NCBI GenBank assembly: GCA_045540355.1
Contig: JAZQHB010000031.1
Coordinates: forward strand, 1-64,000
Source: RGIG2945 sp045540355
GTDB lineage: Bacteria; Bacillota; Clostridia; Oscillospirales; Acutalibacteraceae
Direction: 5' to 3'
DNA: 64,000 bases
A model generated the notes under the pieces. It had not been told where the DNA came from, made no database searches, and saw only the letters and a program-made list of their open reading frames with translations. Within the stretch, counting starts at the first letter, position 1; every line of letters begins with the position of its first letter. The position numbers and the translations under genes are program-made. Shown here in pieces: positions 42,348-51,312 of this stretch.

Positions 42348-42490
42348 AATGCAGAATGCAGAGTTCAGATTGCAGAATGTCGGGAGGGCTTTGCCCTCAC
42401 TTTTTTAATCGTCCCATCCTTGTTCTGATATGTACCAATGTGGCACGAAAGTTTATTTGCATTTTGCATTCTGAATTCTGCATTCATTCC
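42347..42490. repeat. Mosaic intergenic repeat, copy G, with inverted arms
   Basis: Left arm AATGCAGAATGCAGAGTTCAG units and right arm CTGAATTCTGCATTCATT are complementary; the core has hairpin GGGAGGGCTTTGCCCTC and the inverted TCGTCCCA...GGCACGAAA module (42410-42455). Confidence 0.75.
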
Positions 42491-42544
42491 TATTGCATTT
42501 ATCTCTGCTTTTTGATATCCTTTATTTATTAAGGGGGAGATATT

Positions 42545-44527
42545 ATGTCATGTTATATTCCGCAACCTGCATACATCGACCGTATGCCTGTTGATATTTC
42601 TTTTGTTTTTGAGGACGAAAAGCCTGCAGGTAAGCACGGCTTTCTTAAAGTCGACGGCGAAGCTTTCCGTTTTGAGGACGGCACACTCGGACGCTTCTGG
42701 GGTGTGAACTTCAACGGCGGTGCGTGTTTCCCCGATAAAGATTATGCAAAAAAGGTGGCAACCCGACTTTCACAGGCAGGTTGTAATATTGCGCGTTTTC
42801 ATCAGCTTGATGCTGAATGGGATACTCCCAACATCTTTGCTTACACAAAGGGCAGACGAGTCAACACCACCCGTGTTCTTGACGAAAAATCTATGGATGC
42901 ACTCGACTATTTTGTTTATTGCTTAAAAGAAAAGGGTATTTATTGCTACCTTGATATGATGACCTACCGCCATTTCAAATCCGATGACGGTGTTGTTGAC
43001 TACGACAAGCTATTTGACAAGGGCGGTGCCTGGTCGATAATCGACCCGATAATGATTGAATTGCAAAAAGAATACTGCGACAATCTCTGGAATCATTACA
43101 ACCCTTACACCAAGCTTCATTATAAAGATGACCCCGTTTTTGTTATGACGGAAATCCTCAACGAGGAAGACCTTTTTGTCGACCACAGAACAACTCGTGC
43201 AGAACAAATCGGCACTTCTTATTACGAAAACAATTTCCGTGAAATGTTCCGTGATTGGCTCGACGAAAACGGTATTGATTTTGATTGGAAAAACTGCGAC
43301 CTCTATTGCACCGATGATACAATGATACAGTTTAAAATTTATGTTACAAAAAAATATTACCGTGAAATGTCCGATTATATGCGCTCTCTCGGAGTTAAAA
43401 TTCCGATTGCGGGTACTAACTGGTTGAGAACAGCCGCAAGCGTTAAAGCCGACGAAGACACCGACTTCCTCGACGGACATCATTACTACTATGACTGGAG
43501 TTGGGGCAGTGCCGAAAAATCGTGTAAGAGCTTTTCTGTGAACTCCACACCTTTTGTTTTTCCCAACCTCGGCAAACGTACTTTGGCAGGCAAACCCTTC
43601 TTCGTTTCCGAGTGGGATATGCCGTGGCCCAACGCTTACAGAGCAGAGGGACCGCTTTATTACGCATCTGTCGGTGCATTGCAGAATTGGAGCGGTTTTG
43701 CGATTCATACCTATGCGTACAGTTGCTTCCTTGATAAAATGGATATACTCGGCAGAGAACTTTCAAGCCCCGTTGCAGGTGTGCCTTACAGACAGGGTGT
43801 TTTCACCGTCTGGAATGACCCTGCAAAATTCGGAATGTTCTATCATGCCGCTTTGATTACAAGACGTTGCGACGTATCCCCTGCCAACAAGAAAATAGGT
43901 GTAAAAACGGACGATTTGTCAACAGTATTGAACGAGCCTTTTAAGACATATCTTGAAAAATCACAGGTAAAAACCTGTTTCGGTGAAGTCGGGGGTTATG
44001 ATAAAATTGTTCACGAAACCGAAGTGTCTGATATTGCGGACGAAAACGGAATTATCAGATCGGATAACGGTCAGCTTATGCGTGATATGAACACACAGAC
44101 CGCATATATCGACACAGACCGCACAAAAGCAATTTACGGTATGCACAACGGTGAACTCAACACAACACTCGACGGATTACAGATTAACTGTAAGAACGAT
44201 TTTGCCTGTATCGCACTTTCATCTTTGAGCGATGCACCCATCACAAAAGCCGATAATATGCTTTTGACCACTATCGGCAGAGCAGAAAACACCGATGCAA
44301 AATTTGACGGCGACAAACTGACGGATATCGGCCACGCACCGATTATCGCAGAGGTAATCGAAGCCGAAATCCGCATTAAAACCGACAGACCCGAACTCAA
44401 GGTCTGGGGAGTAAATGCAGAGGGCTTCTATGCGGGCAAAATCCCCACAGAATACAAAGACGGCTACCTCTGTTTCACCGTCGGCACCGACAACCCCGCT
44501 TGCTACTATTTGATTGTAGCTGATTGA
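42545..44527 (+). CDS. Clan GH-A glycoside hydrolase, family not identified
   Basis: 660 aa, no signal peptide. A TIM barrel: GRFWGVNFNGGACFP, ARFHQLDAEWD, VMTEILNEEDLF (acid/base Glu about 207 in the Asn-Glu pair at strand 4) and FFVSEWDMPWPN (nucleophile Glu about 356, strand 7). A C-terminal beta domain (about 455-660) follows. The spacing is that of clan GH-A (GH2/5/42-like). Substrate unknown. GGGGGAG site before the ATG; flanked by mosaic repeats on both sides. Confidence 0.78.
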   Translation: MSCYIPQPAYIDRMPVDISFVFEDEKPAGKHGFLKVDGEAFRFEDGTLGRFWGVNFNGGACFPDKDYAKKVATRLSQAGCNIARFHQLDAEWDTPNIFAYTKGRRVNTTRVLDEKSMDALDYFVYCLKEKGIYCYLDMMTYRHFKSDDGVVDYDKLFDKGGAWSIIDPIMIELQKEYCDNLWNHYNPYTKLHYKDDPVFVMTEILNEEDLFVDHRTTRAEQIGTSYYENNFREMFRDWLDENGIDFDWKNCDLYCTDDTMIQFKIYVTKKYYREMSDYMRSLGVKIPIAGTNWLRTAASVKADEDTDFLDGHHYYYDWSWGSAEKSCKSFSVNSTPFVFPNLGKRTLAGKPFFVSEWDMPWPNAYRAEGPLYYASVGALQNWSGFAIHTYAYSCFLDKMDILGRELSSPVAGVPYRQGVFTVWNDPAKFGMFYHAALITRRCDVSPANKKIGVKTDDLSTVLNEPFKTYLEKSQVKTCFGEVGGYDKIVHETEVSDIADENGIIRSDNGQLMRDMNTQTAYIDTDRTKAIYGMHNGELNTTLDGLQINCKNDFACIALSSLSDAPITKADNMLLTTIGRAENTDAKFDGDKLTDIGHAPIIAEVIEAEIRIKTDRPELKVWGVNAEGFYAGKIPTEYKDGYLCFTVGTDNPACYYLIVAD

Positions 44528-44534
44528 CAAATTT

Positions 44535-44757
44535 AAATGCAAAATGCAAAATGCAAAGTGCAAAATGTCGGGAGGGCAAAGCCCTCACCCAAATTTAATG
44601 AGTGTAAAGTGTACATTTTTATAATAGGTGTGGACGGAGTCCACCATTAATTCTGCCCTCTGCATTCTGAATTCTGTATTCAGTAAAAATGTTGGGCAAG
44701 ATGTAAATATATTTTCGTGCCACAAGAGTACTTAATTGAAGAAAGTTGGGACGAATA
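44535..44757. repeat. Mosaic intergenic repeat, copy H (two units)
   Basis: AATGCAAAATGCAAAGTGC units, hairpin GGGAGGGCAAAGCCCTC, then hairpin GTGTGGACGGAGTCCACC, CTGCATTCTGAATTCTG units, and the module TTTCGTGCC...GGGACGAATAAAA (44714-44757). Confidence 0.75.
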
Positions 44758-44758
44758 A

Positions 44759-44783
44759 AAGAACCGCCGAGGCGGTTCTTTTT
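44759..44783. terminator. Bidirectional terminator after the thiamine-transport operon
   Basis: Stem AAAGAACCGCC/GGCGGTTCTTT; usable for the minus-strand operon. Confidence 0.8.
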
Positions 44784-45519
44784 AATATAGCACAGAAAGT
44801 ATTTTTCGTTTGTATTCCAAAAACTCCGTTGTCAGGTTGAAATCATCACGCCGGGGTTTGGGTTCCTTGATTATGATTTCGCCTGTAATTTCTCCCGGTG
44901 AACCCGATAAGATATAGATTCTGTCCGAAATCAAAACAGCTTCATCAATATCGTGGGTTATAAAAAGTGTTGACAGTTGAATCTTCTGCATAACATTAAG
45001 ATACCACTTATGCATTGAACTCTTTGTGATGGTGTCTAACGCTGAAAAGGGCTCATCTAAAAGAGCAACATCTTTTGAAAACATATATGTCCGCAAGAGT
45101 GCCGCTCGTTGACGCATACCTCCTGAAAGCTGAGCAGGATATTTCTTTTGTGTTCCTTCAAGTCCGAATTGCTCAAACAGCAGAGACACTTGCTTACGGG
45201 CTTCTTTTTTCTTTTCACCTTTCAACAAAAGAGGCAACGCGGCATTATCTTCGATTGTTCTGTAAGGCAACAACAAATCTTTTTGCAGCATATAGCTTAT
45301 GTGTCCCGGCTGATTTGTTATATCCTTTCCGTCAAGCAATACCTGACCTTTATCAAGACTTAAAAGACCCGAGATAATATTGAAAAGAGTTGTTTTACCG
45401 CCGCCGCTTACACCGAGTAAGCACACCAGTTCGTTCTGATTAAGTTCAATTGAAATGTCTTTCAGAACCGGATTCCCGTCAAAGCTTTTGCTAATATTTT
45501 TTACTTCTAACTTTTTCAT
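44782..45519 (-). CDS. thiZ: ABC transporter ATP-binding protein, thiamine precursor (ThiZ-like)
   Basis: 245 aa. P-loop GVSGGGKTT, Q-loop SYMLQKDLLLPYRTI, signature LSGGMRQRAALLRTYM, Walker B DVALLDEPFSALD, and H-loop THDIDEA: a SsuB/TauB/ThiZ-type ATPase. Placed in the TPP-riboswitch operon with ThiY- and ThiX-like genes, so it should energise uptake of the pyrimidine precursor HMP or formylaminopyrimidine. ATG 45519 follows the thiY stop by one base; a longer reading into thiY is unlikely. Confidence 0.87.
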   Translation of the reverse strand: MKKLEVKNISKSFDGNPVLKDISIELNQNELVCLLGVSGGGKTTLFNIISGLLSLDKGQVLLDGKDITNQPGHISYMLQKDLLLPYRTIEDNAALPLLLKGEKKKEARKQVSLLFEQFGLEGTQKKYPAQLSGGMRQRAALLRTYMFSKDVALLDEPFSALDTITKSSMHKWYLNVMQKIQLSTLFITHDIDEAVLISDRIYILSGSPGEITGEIIIKEPKPRRDDFNLTTEFLEYKRKILSVLY

Positions 45520-45520
45520 A

Positions 45521-46501
45521 TTATTGAAGATAGTCGTTTGTGAAACCGAAATCAGGATTGATTTTTTCTTCAAGAAGATTTTTCTCGTTCAGCCAATTAT
45601 AGAAAGCTGCCCAACGGTCAGGGTCAAATTCACCCCATTTTGAAGCATCGGCTATGTATTCAGACGCAAGATATTCCTGACTTGCATACACAAGCTTGCT
45701 GTTTGATTTTAATTCAGGTGCAGAATTCATCAGGATATCTGCGGCATCTTTCGGATTCTCTGTTGCGTAAGTGTATCCTTTTGAAAGAGCCTCAAGGAAA
45801 GCTTTGGCTGTTTCGGGGTTTTCATCAAGCCAGGCATTGTTACCGATAATAATGGGTGTGTAATAATCAAAGACGGGATCTATATCTGCAAATTCAAAGT
45901 AATCTGTTTCAAGACCTGCTGTTTCACAGGCTACACCTGCCCAGGCATAGAAAATCCATATAGCATCTACGGAACCGCTTTTTAAAGCCGATACTTCATC
46001 GGTTACTGTTGACGGAATCAGCTCGACAAGGTCAAAATTACCTCCGTCAGCTTTCATTACCTCACGGATAGTTTCTTTTTCAACACTCATATCCCATGTG
46101 GCATATTTTTTACCTTCAAGACCTTTGGGTGTATCCATTCCCTCACCTTTGCGTGAAATAATACCCGAAGTGTTGTGTTGAATAACTGCTGCGACAGCTG
46201 TAACAGGTATTGCATTGTCGCCTACAAAAGCAGGTGCAATGGTATCCTGAAACGAAACACCAAACTGTGCTTTGCCCGAAGCCACTAATGTTTCTGCACC
46301 GTCTTCGGGTGGCTGAACAATCTCAACATTCAGACCGGCTTCTTTAAAATAATTCTTCGCCTGAGCAACAAAAATACCTGTGTGGTTGGTATTCGGTGTC
46401 CAGTCAAGAACGATTGTTATTTTACTCTGCTCTGTTTTGCCGCAAGCCGACAAACAGAAAATAATTGAAACTGACAATAATAATGCTATTATTTTTTTCA
46501 T
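45521..46501 (-). CDS. thiY: Thiamine-pyrimidine-precursor binding lipoprotein (ThiY/NMT1-like)
   Basis: 326 aa. Lipobox LSAC (Cys20), then an NMT1/THI5-like domain: VLDWTPNTNHTGIFVAQAKNYF, VASGKAQFGVSFQDT, and DAIWIFYAWAGVACE. ThiY relatives bind formylaminopyrimidine or HMP and hand it to ThiX. The TPP riboswitches upstream support a thiamine role rather than a sulfonate one. Its ATG overlaps the thiX stop by four bases. Confidence 0.9.
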   Translation of the reverse strand: MKKIIALLLSVSIIFCLSACGKTEQSKITIVLDWTPNTNHTGIFVAQAKNYFKEAGLNVEIVQPPEDGAETLVASGKAQFGVSFQDTIAPAFVGDNAIPVTAVAAVIQHNTSGIISRKGEGMDTPKGLEGKKYATWDMSVEKETIREVMKADGGNFDLVELIPSTVTDEVSALKSGSVDAIWIFYAWAGVACETAGLETDYFEFADIDPVFDYYTPIIIGNNAWLDENPETAKAFLEALSKGYTYATENPKDAADILMNSAPELKSNSKLVYASQEYLASEYIADASKWGEFDPDRWAAFYNWLNEKNLLEEKINPDFGFTNDYLQ

Positions 46502-47262
46502 AGTTTTTCTCCTTTTTTATTTGTGTTACGGTAAGGCATACATTTTTTCTCCGCAAACCCTACCAATGCCATAAGAGCAAGAGAAATGGCGGAGATGAGA
46601 AAAATCACGGCAAACATTTTATCAAAAGCAAAAGCTTTTTTTACCCGTGTCATATAAACACCAAGACCGCCAAAGCCTCCGAGCCATTCGCTTATAACAG
46701 CTCCGACAACGCTGTATGCCGCAGCTATCCTCAATCCCGAAAATAATTGAGGTAAAGCCGAAGGAAATTTAATATAACGGAAAATTTGCAAGCGATTTGC
46801 ACCCATGGAACGCAGTAATCCGATTGCATCCTTATCCGAATTTCTGAATCCGTCAAGAAGTCCGACAGTTACGGGGAAAAAGGTTGATATAACTATCAGA
46901 ACAATCTTCGGGGTCATTTCATAACCGAACCAAAGCACAAGAAGCGGTGCAATTGCAACAGAAGGAATTGTTTGCGTAATTATGAGTAACGGATAAAAAG
47001 CTTTATATAAAATATCAAATGTATCCATCATTACAGCCACACAAAATCCTACACTTACTCCAAGAAACAAACCGATAAAAGCCTCTTGCAAGGTGATAAC
47101 TGAATTTTCCAAAAGCGAAGGAAACTCGCTCACAAAAGCCTGCATTACCTCTATGGGTGACGGAAGCATATAAGAGGGTATCAGTCCTGTTGTGCAAACC
47201 AACTGCCAGATAATCAGTAATACGGCAACGGCAATAACTGACGGATAATTACGCTTCAGCAT
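46498..47262 (-). CDS. thiX: ABC transporter permease, thiamine precursor (ThiX-like)
   Basis: 254 aa, six TM helices, SsuC/TauC-type permease with the cytoplasmic EAA-like loop (LLRSMGANRLQIFRYIKFPSALPQLFSGLR) that contacts the ATPase. Overlaps the thiamine-binding protein gene by 14 bases and thiY by four, consistent with tight co-translation. Confidence 0.9.
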   Translation of the reverse strand: MLKRNYPSVIAVAVLLIIWQLVCTTGLIPSYMLPSPIEVMQAFVSEFPSLLENSVITLQEAFIGLFLGVSVGFCVAVMMDTFDILYKAFYPLLIITQTIPSVAIAPLLVLWFGYEMTPKIVLIVISTFFPVTVGLLDGFRNSDKDAIGLLRSMGANRLQIFRYIKFPSALPQLFSGLRIAAAYSVVGAVISEWLGGFGGLGVYMTRVKKAFAFDKMFAVIFLISAISLALMALVGFAEKKCMPYRNTNKKGEKL

Positions 47263-47551
47263 GTTTTTTTATCTTCTTGTCAATGGTGAGTATTTCGCCT
47301 TCGGGTCTGTAAACAACCTTCACATAAGCAGAAACACTTTCTGCACCTGCTCTTATTGCAATGTGCTGACACTCTTTAACAATTTCCATCAATTGGTCAT
47401 AGTTGTCACCCTCAATGGTTGTTTCAAACGGACCTACATGACAGTGTAAGCCACTGCTTTTGATAAATGCGATAACCTCATCCACAATACGGATAAGATC
47501 ATCTTGGTCTTTCGCTGTGGGAAGAACCTGGATTGCGATACTTGCTTTCAT
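47249..47551 (-). CDS. Thiamine-binding protein, YkoF/MTH1187 family
   Basis: 100 aa ferredoxin-like fold: MKASIAIQVLPTA, HVGPFETTIEG, and AYVKVVYRPEGEILTIDKK. This family (YkoF domain, thiamine-binding or UPF0045) binds thiamine or precursors and recurs beside ThiXYZ/YkoE transporters. First gene of the operon, directly after two TPP riboswitches; GGAGG precedes ATG 47551. Confidence 0.85.
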   Translation of the reverse strand: MKASIAIQVLPTAKDQDDLIRIVDEVIAFIKSSGLHCHVGPFETTIEGDNYDQLMEIVKECQHIAIRAGAESVSAYVKVVYRPEGEILTIDKKIKKHAEA

Positions 47552-47565
47552 AATTTTACCTCCAA

Positions 47566-47604
47566 AATTAAAAATTGCCTCCACCGAAAAATCGGCGAAG
47601 GCAT
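47566..47604 (-). terminator. Riboswitch-controlled terminator 1
   Basis: Stem TGCCTCCACCGA/TCGGCGAAGGCA with T run on the minus strand, between the second TPP aptamer and the first gene. Confidence 0.75.
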
Positions 47605-47652
47605 CTTGAGGTACGGATTGTTTACTGCAGATTCACAATGTACTTTAGATAT

Positions 47653-47733
47653 ACTTCCTACGCCGGTATTATCCGGATCAGGTTAGCGGGTCGCAGGTTT
47701 ACCTGCCTCTCAGCCATTCAAAAAGGCTCCCCG
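47653..47733 (-). promoter_or_regulatory. TPP riboswitch, gene-proximal copy
   Basis: Minus strand carries GGGGAGCC, GGCTGAGAGG, ACCCGCTAACCTGATC and GGATAATACCGGCGTAGGAAGT, the complete THI-box. Binding of thiamine pyrophosphate should favour the terminator at 47566-47604 and shut off transport genes. Confidence 0.95.
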
Positions 47734-47749
47734 GAACTAAAAGTGTGAA

Positions 47750-47782
47750 ATAAAAATCAGGAGACATCTTTATGCCTCCTGT
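47750..47782 (-). terminator. Riboswitch-controlled terminator 2
   Basis: Stem CAGGAG/CTCCTG followed on the minus strand by ATTTTTATTT, between the two aptamers. Confidence 0.7.
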
Positions 47783-47800
47783 AAAAAATCCTCGTATATG

Positions 47801-47885
47801 ACTTCCTACGGCGGCATTATCCGCATCAGGTTTATAGGGTCGAAGTTAAAAGACTTCCTCTCAGCCTGCCGATACAAGCTCCCCT
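47801..47885 (-). promoter_or_regulatory. TPP riboswitch, promoter-proximal copy
   Basis: Minus strand carries GGGGAGCTT, GGCTGAGAGG, GACCCTATAAACCTGATGC and GGATAATGCCGCCGTAGGAAGT. With the second copy it forms a tandem pair, each with its own terminator. Confidence 0.95.
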
Positions 47886-47903
47886 GTATTTATTTCATCG
47901 AGT

Positions 47904-47932
47904 ATTATATACCAATCTTTATAAAAACACAA
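47904..47932 (-). promoter_or_regulatory. Promoter of the TPP-controlled operon
   Basis: Minus strand: TTGTGT (47927-47932), 17-base spacer, TATAAT (47904-47909), about 19 bases before the first aptamer. Confidence 0.65.
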
Positions 47933-48046
47933 TAGTTTTTTCAAAAAAACTTTTTATTTCAATCCCGTTCTTTATCAATCGGTTATCCTGTTTTCTGACA
48001 TTAACCGACAAAATCTCTGTTTCAACAATTTCATCAAGGTTCCGTA

Positions 48047-48075
48047 TTGTATTTGATTGCTTCAAGTGGTACAAT
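48047..48075 (+). promoter_or_regulatory. Promoter of the GH27 gene
   Basis: TTGTAT (48047-48052), 17-base spacer, TACAAT (48070-48075), 32 bases before the ATG. Confidence 0.55.
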
Positions 48076-48107
48076 AGCCGTAACGAACATTAAAGAGGTA
48101 GATTTAA

Positions 48108-49418
48108 ATGCATAAAAAATTAGCTCTTACTCCGCCTATGGGTTGGAATAGCTGGGACTGCTACGGTGCTGCGGTAAATGAAGAACAGCTACTTGCCAAT
48201 GCAGATTATATGGCAACACACCTTAAGGATTACGGTTGGGAATATATCGTTTGCGACATTCAGTGGTCAGAACCTACTGCGAAAAGTTTTTATTACAATT
48301 ATTTTGCTGAGCTTTGTATGGATGAGTACTCCCGTCTTATTCCGTCGGTCAACCGTTTTCCCTCTTCGTCAGGCGGTAAAGGCTTCAAACCTATTGCCGA
48401 TTACATACATTCTCTCGGCCTTAAATTCGGCATCCATATTATGAGAGGTATTCCGAGACAGGCAGCTCACCGACATACAAAAATAAAATGCGATGGAGTT
48501 ACGGCCAATGATATTGCAAATCCTTCATCAATCTGCCCCTGGAACCCCGATATGTACGGTCTTGTAACAAATAAAAAAGGGGCTCAGGAATATTACGACT
48601 CTATCTTTGAGCTTTATGCTTCGTGGGGTGTTGATTACATCAAGTGTGATGATATTGCCAACACAGAGATGTATCCGGATAATCCTTATTCTGCGAGAAA
48701 AGAAATCGAAATGATGAGAAAGGCTATTGATAAATGCGGCAGGGATATGGTACTGAGCCTTTCACCCGGTCCTGCTCCCGTGTGGGAACACGAGCATCTT
48801 TCATCTCACGCAAATATGTGGCGGATAACCGGCGATTTCTGGGACGAATGGAGCAAGCTCCACGCTATGTTTGAACATTGTTATGCCTGGCAGGAATATG
48901 TTCAACCGGGTGCCTGGCCCGATTGCGATATGCTCCCACTCGGCAGGATTCAGATTACCGAAGAGCTTCCCGAATACAGAAACCGTTACACCCGATTAAG
49001 CCACGATGAACAGATTACAATGATGACCCTTTGGGGCATCTTCCGTTCTCCGCTTATGATAGGTGGTGAAATGCGTGAAAACGATGAGTTTACACTCTCA
49101 CTTCTTCAGAACAGAGAACTTATCGATATGCTCAAAAACTCAAGCGGTGCAAGACAGTTCAAATGCGAAGAAACAGACGGCAAGGGTGAAATCATCTGGA
49201 CATCAAACGGCGAAAACTGCAAATATCTTGCACTGTTCAACACCGACGATAAAGACAGAGAAATCCGTTTTGATATAACCGAAATTTCAATCGGCGGCGT
49301 TAAATACAGCATCCGGGATATGTGGAAGCACGAAGAATATACAGTAACAGAAAAAGACCTCTCCGCAAAAGTACCCTCTCACGGTGCAAGACTTTTTAAA
49401 ATTGAGATAAAAAAATAA
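48108..49418 (+). CDS. Alpha-galactosidase-type glycoside hydrolase family 27
   Basis: 436 aa, cytoplasmic. TPPMGWNSWDCYG at the N-terminus, WEYIVCDIQW, GLKFGIHIMRGIPRQA, VDYIKCDDIAN (nucleophile Asp about 181), WRITGDFWDEW (acid/base Asp about 243), a PGAWPDCDML stretch and a C-terminal antiparallel beta domain. GH27 includes alpha-galactosidases and alpha-N-acetylgalactosaminidases; which one cannot be said. The cytoplasmic location implies uptake of galactosides first. Confidence 0.9.
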   Translation: MHKKLALTPPMGWNSWDCYGAAVNEEQLLANADYMATHLKDYGWEYIVCDIQWSEPTAKSFYYNYFAELCMDEYSRLIPSVNRFPSSSGGKGFKPIADYIHSLGLKFGIHIMRGIPRQAAHRHTKIKCDGVTANDIANPSSICPWNPDMYGLVTNKKGAQEYYDSIFELYASWGVDYIKCDDIANTEMYPDNPYSARKEIEMMRKAIDKCGRDMVLSLSPGPAPVWEHEHLSSHANMWRITGDFWDEWSKLHAMFEHCYAWQEYVQPGAWPDCDMLPLGRIQITEELPEYRNRYTRLSHDEQITMMTLWGIFRSPLMIGGEMRENDEFTLSLLQNRELIDMLKNSSGARQFKCEETDGKGEIIWTSNGENCKYLALFNTDDKDREIRFDITEISIGGVKYSIRDMWKHEEYTVTEKDLSAKVPSHGARLFKIEIKK

Positions 49419-49421
49419 GCC

Positions 49422-49466
49422 AATAAACGACCTCACAGAAATTCTTCTGCAAGGTCGTTTATTTTG
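49422..49466 (+). terminator. Terminator after GH27
   Basis: 12-bp stem AATAAACGACCT/AGGTCGTTTATT followed by TTT. Confidence 0.82.
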
Positions 49467-49488
49467 CACTTACAATGCCGTGACGATT

Positions 49489-49521
49489 AAAAAACCGTCG
49501 GAATTTCTCCCGACGGTTTTG
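49489..49521 (-). terminator. Terminator of the antiporter gene
   Basis: Stem AAAACCGTCGG/CCGACGGTTTT; T run on the minus strand. Confidence 0.8.
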
Positions 49522-49535
49522 ATTTTAGTCTGTGA

Positions 49536-51143
49536 TTATGCGGCTTTCTTTGAAGAAATTTTCTTCATAACAAGAAGTGTGCCGATTGTAAGTACTGCAC
49601 CGATTGCAAGGCAGATAACTGCGTTCTGGACAAAGCCTGCGATTACGAAGCAGACAAAGCTGATTGCTGCAACCGTAATTGCATACGGTAACTGTGTTGA
49701 AACATGGTTAACATGAACACATTCCGCACCTGCTGATGCCATGATTGTTGTATCGCTGATGGGTGAGCAGTGGTCGCCGCAAACCGCACCTGCAAGACAA
49801 GCTGACATACCGATGTAAAGAAGCGGATTGTCAGGTGTAAACATACCTGAAACGATCGGGATAAGAATACCGAATGTGCCCCAGCTTGTACCTGTTGCAA
49901 AAGCAAGAAGACAAGCAACGATGAAGATAACTGCAGGAAGAAGTGACTGAAGGTTCTGTGCAGCTTCACTCTTCATAAGCATTTCAACATAGGATGCTGA
50001 ACCTAAAAGGTCGTTTGAAATGTTCTTGAGTGATGTTGCCATTGTAAGAATTGTGATGGCAGGTACCATTGCCATAAAGCCCTTGGGTACACATTCCATA
50101 GCTTCCTTGAAAGTAACAAGCTTGCGAGCTATCATATAGAAAACAACAAGAATCAATGCAAGAATGCTGCCCCAGGGAAGACCGACTGTTGCATCTGTAT
50201 TACCGAATGCACCGATAAGGTCATTTGCATAATCTCCGCCGAAGAATCCGCCTACATAAAGAAGACCGAATACGCAGATAACAATGAGAATGATAATCGG
50301 TAAGAGTAAGTCGATAACGCGGCTTCTCGGATTATCCTGAACCTCTGTTGCTTCAACTCTTTCTTCTGTTGAGAAAAGGTCGCCGTTGTTGATAGCATTG
50401 AGCTCGTGCTTACGCATTGAACCGAAATCAGCCTTTAAGAAGATAATTCCGAGTACGAATACGAAAGTTAAAAGTGAGTAGAAATTGTAAGGAATAGCCT
50501 TGATGAAAAGCTGAATTCCCGAAAGTCCCGTTCCTTCAGCATAAGAAGCAACAGCTGCTGCCCATGAGCTGATGGGAGCTATCATACATACAGGTGCCGC
50601 AGTAGCATCGATGATGTAGCTTAATTTTGCACGGGAAACTCTGTGAGCATCTGTAACAGGCTTCATAACAGAGCCTACTGTAAGACAGTTGAAATAGTCA
50701 TCAATAAAGATAAGTACGCCGAAAATGAATGTCGCAACCTGGGCACCTATGCGGCTTTTGATGTGAGTTTCAGCCCAACGACCGAACGCTGCAGATGCAC
50801 CCGAACGGTTGATGAGTGCAACGATTATTCCGAGAATTACAAGGAATAAGAAAATACCTGCAGTACCTGATACTGCTTCAATAAGTCCTACGCTGACAAC
50901 ATTGTCAACTGCCGTTGTGAATGATTTGCCGCTGCCTAAAATCGCACCGACTACGATACCTACGAAAAGTGAAGAATAAACTTCCTTTGTAAGTAAAGCC
51001 AATCCGATAGCAACGATGGGCGGAACCAATGCCCAGAATGTTGCGGTTGTTGTAACACCGCTTACTGTTACGCCGATTGCCATGCCGATAGCCGCAACAG
51101 CAACGATAACAGCAATAATACCGGTAATGCGTTTTGCTTTCAT
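49536..51143 (-). CDS. nhaC: Na+/H+ antiporter, NhaC family
   Basis: 535 aa, about twelve TM helices. IFIDDYFNCLTVGSVMKPVTD, SYIIDATAAPVCMIAPISSWAAAV, LLAFATGTSWGTFGILIPI and VCGDHCSPISDTTIMASAGAECVHVNHVSTQLPYA are typical of the NhaC family. It would exchange Na+ with H+ (or related amino-acid/organic-acid exchange in some family members), fitting the Na+ cycle run by the decarboxylase at 14.7-18.3 kb. Own terminator; leader preceded by a long hairpin at 51237-51279. Confidence 0.9.
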   Translation of the reverse strand: MKAKRITGIIAVIVAVAAIGMAIGVTVSGVTTTATFWALVPPIVAIGLALLTKEVYSSLFVGIVVGAILGSGKSFTTAVDNVVSVGLIEAVSGTAGIFLFLVILGIIVALINRSGASAAFGRWAETHIKSRIGAQVATFIFGVLIFIDDYFNCLTVGSVMKPVTDAHRVSRAKLSYIIDATAAPVCMIAPISSWAAAVASYAEGTGLSGIQLFIKAIPYNFYSLLTFVFVLGIIFLKADFGSMRKHELNAINNGDLFSTEERVEATEVQDNPRSRVIDLLLPIIILIVICVFGLLYVGGFFGGDYANDLIGAFGNTDATVGLPWGSILALILVVFYMIARKLVTFKEAMECVPKGFMAMVPAITILTMATSLKNISNDLLGSASYVEMLMKSEAAQNLQSLLPAVIFIVACLLAFATGTSWGTFGILIPIVSGMFTPDNPLLYIGMSACLAGAVCGDHCSPISDTTIMASAGAECVHVNHVSTQLPYAITVAAISFVCFVIAGFVQNAVICLAIGAVLTIGTLLVMKKISSKKAA

Positions 51144-51236
51144 AATTTACCCCCAAAATATTTTTTGTGAAAAAACACACTACAATTTTCTTATAAAATC
51201 AACAAAAAGTCAAGCTTTTTTTGCTTTTTATCACAA

Positions 51237-51279
51237 TTTGTCCGCAAATTACTTACAACGCGAGTAATTTGCGGACAAA
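51237..51279. repeat. 17-bp perfect stem-loop upstream of the antiporter gene
   Basis: TTTGTCCGCAAATTACT (51237-51253) pairs fully with 51263-51279, loop of nine bases; no T run, so not a classic terminator. A GGAACCGG/CCGATTCC hairpin at 51284-51306 is the likely terminator of the HEPN gene. Confidence 0.6.
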
Positions 51280-51312
51280 TAAAAGGAACCGGTAATTCCG
51301 ATTCCTAAAAAA

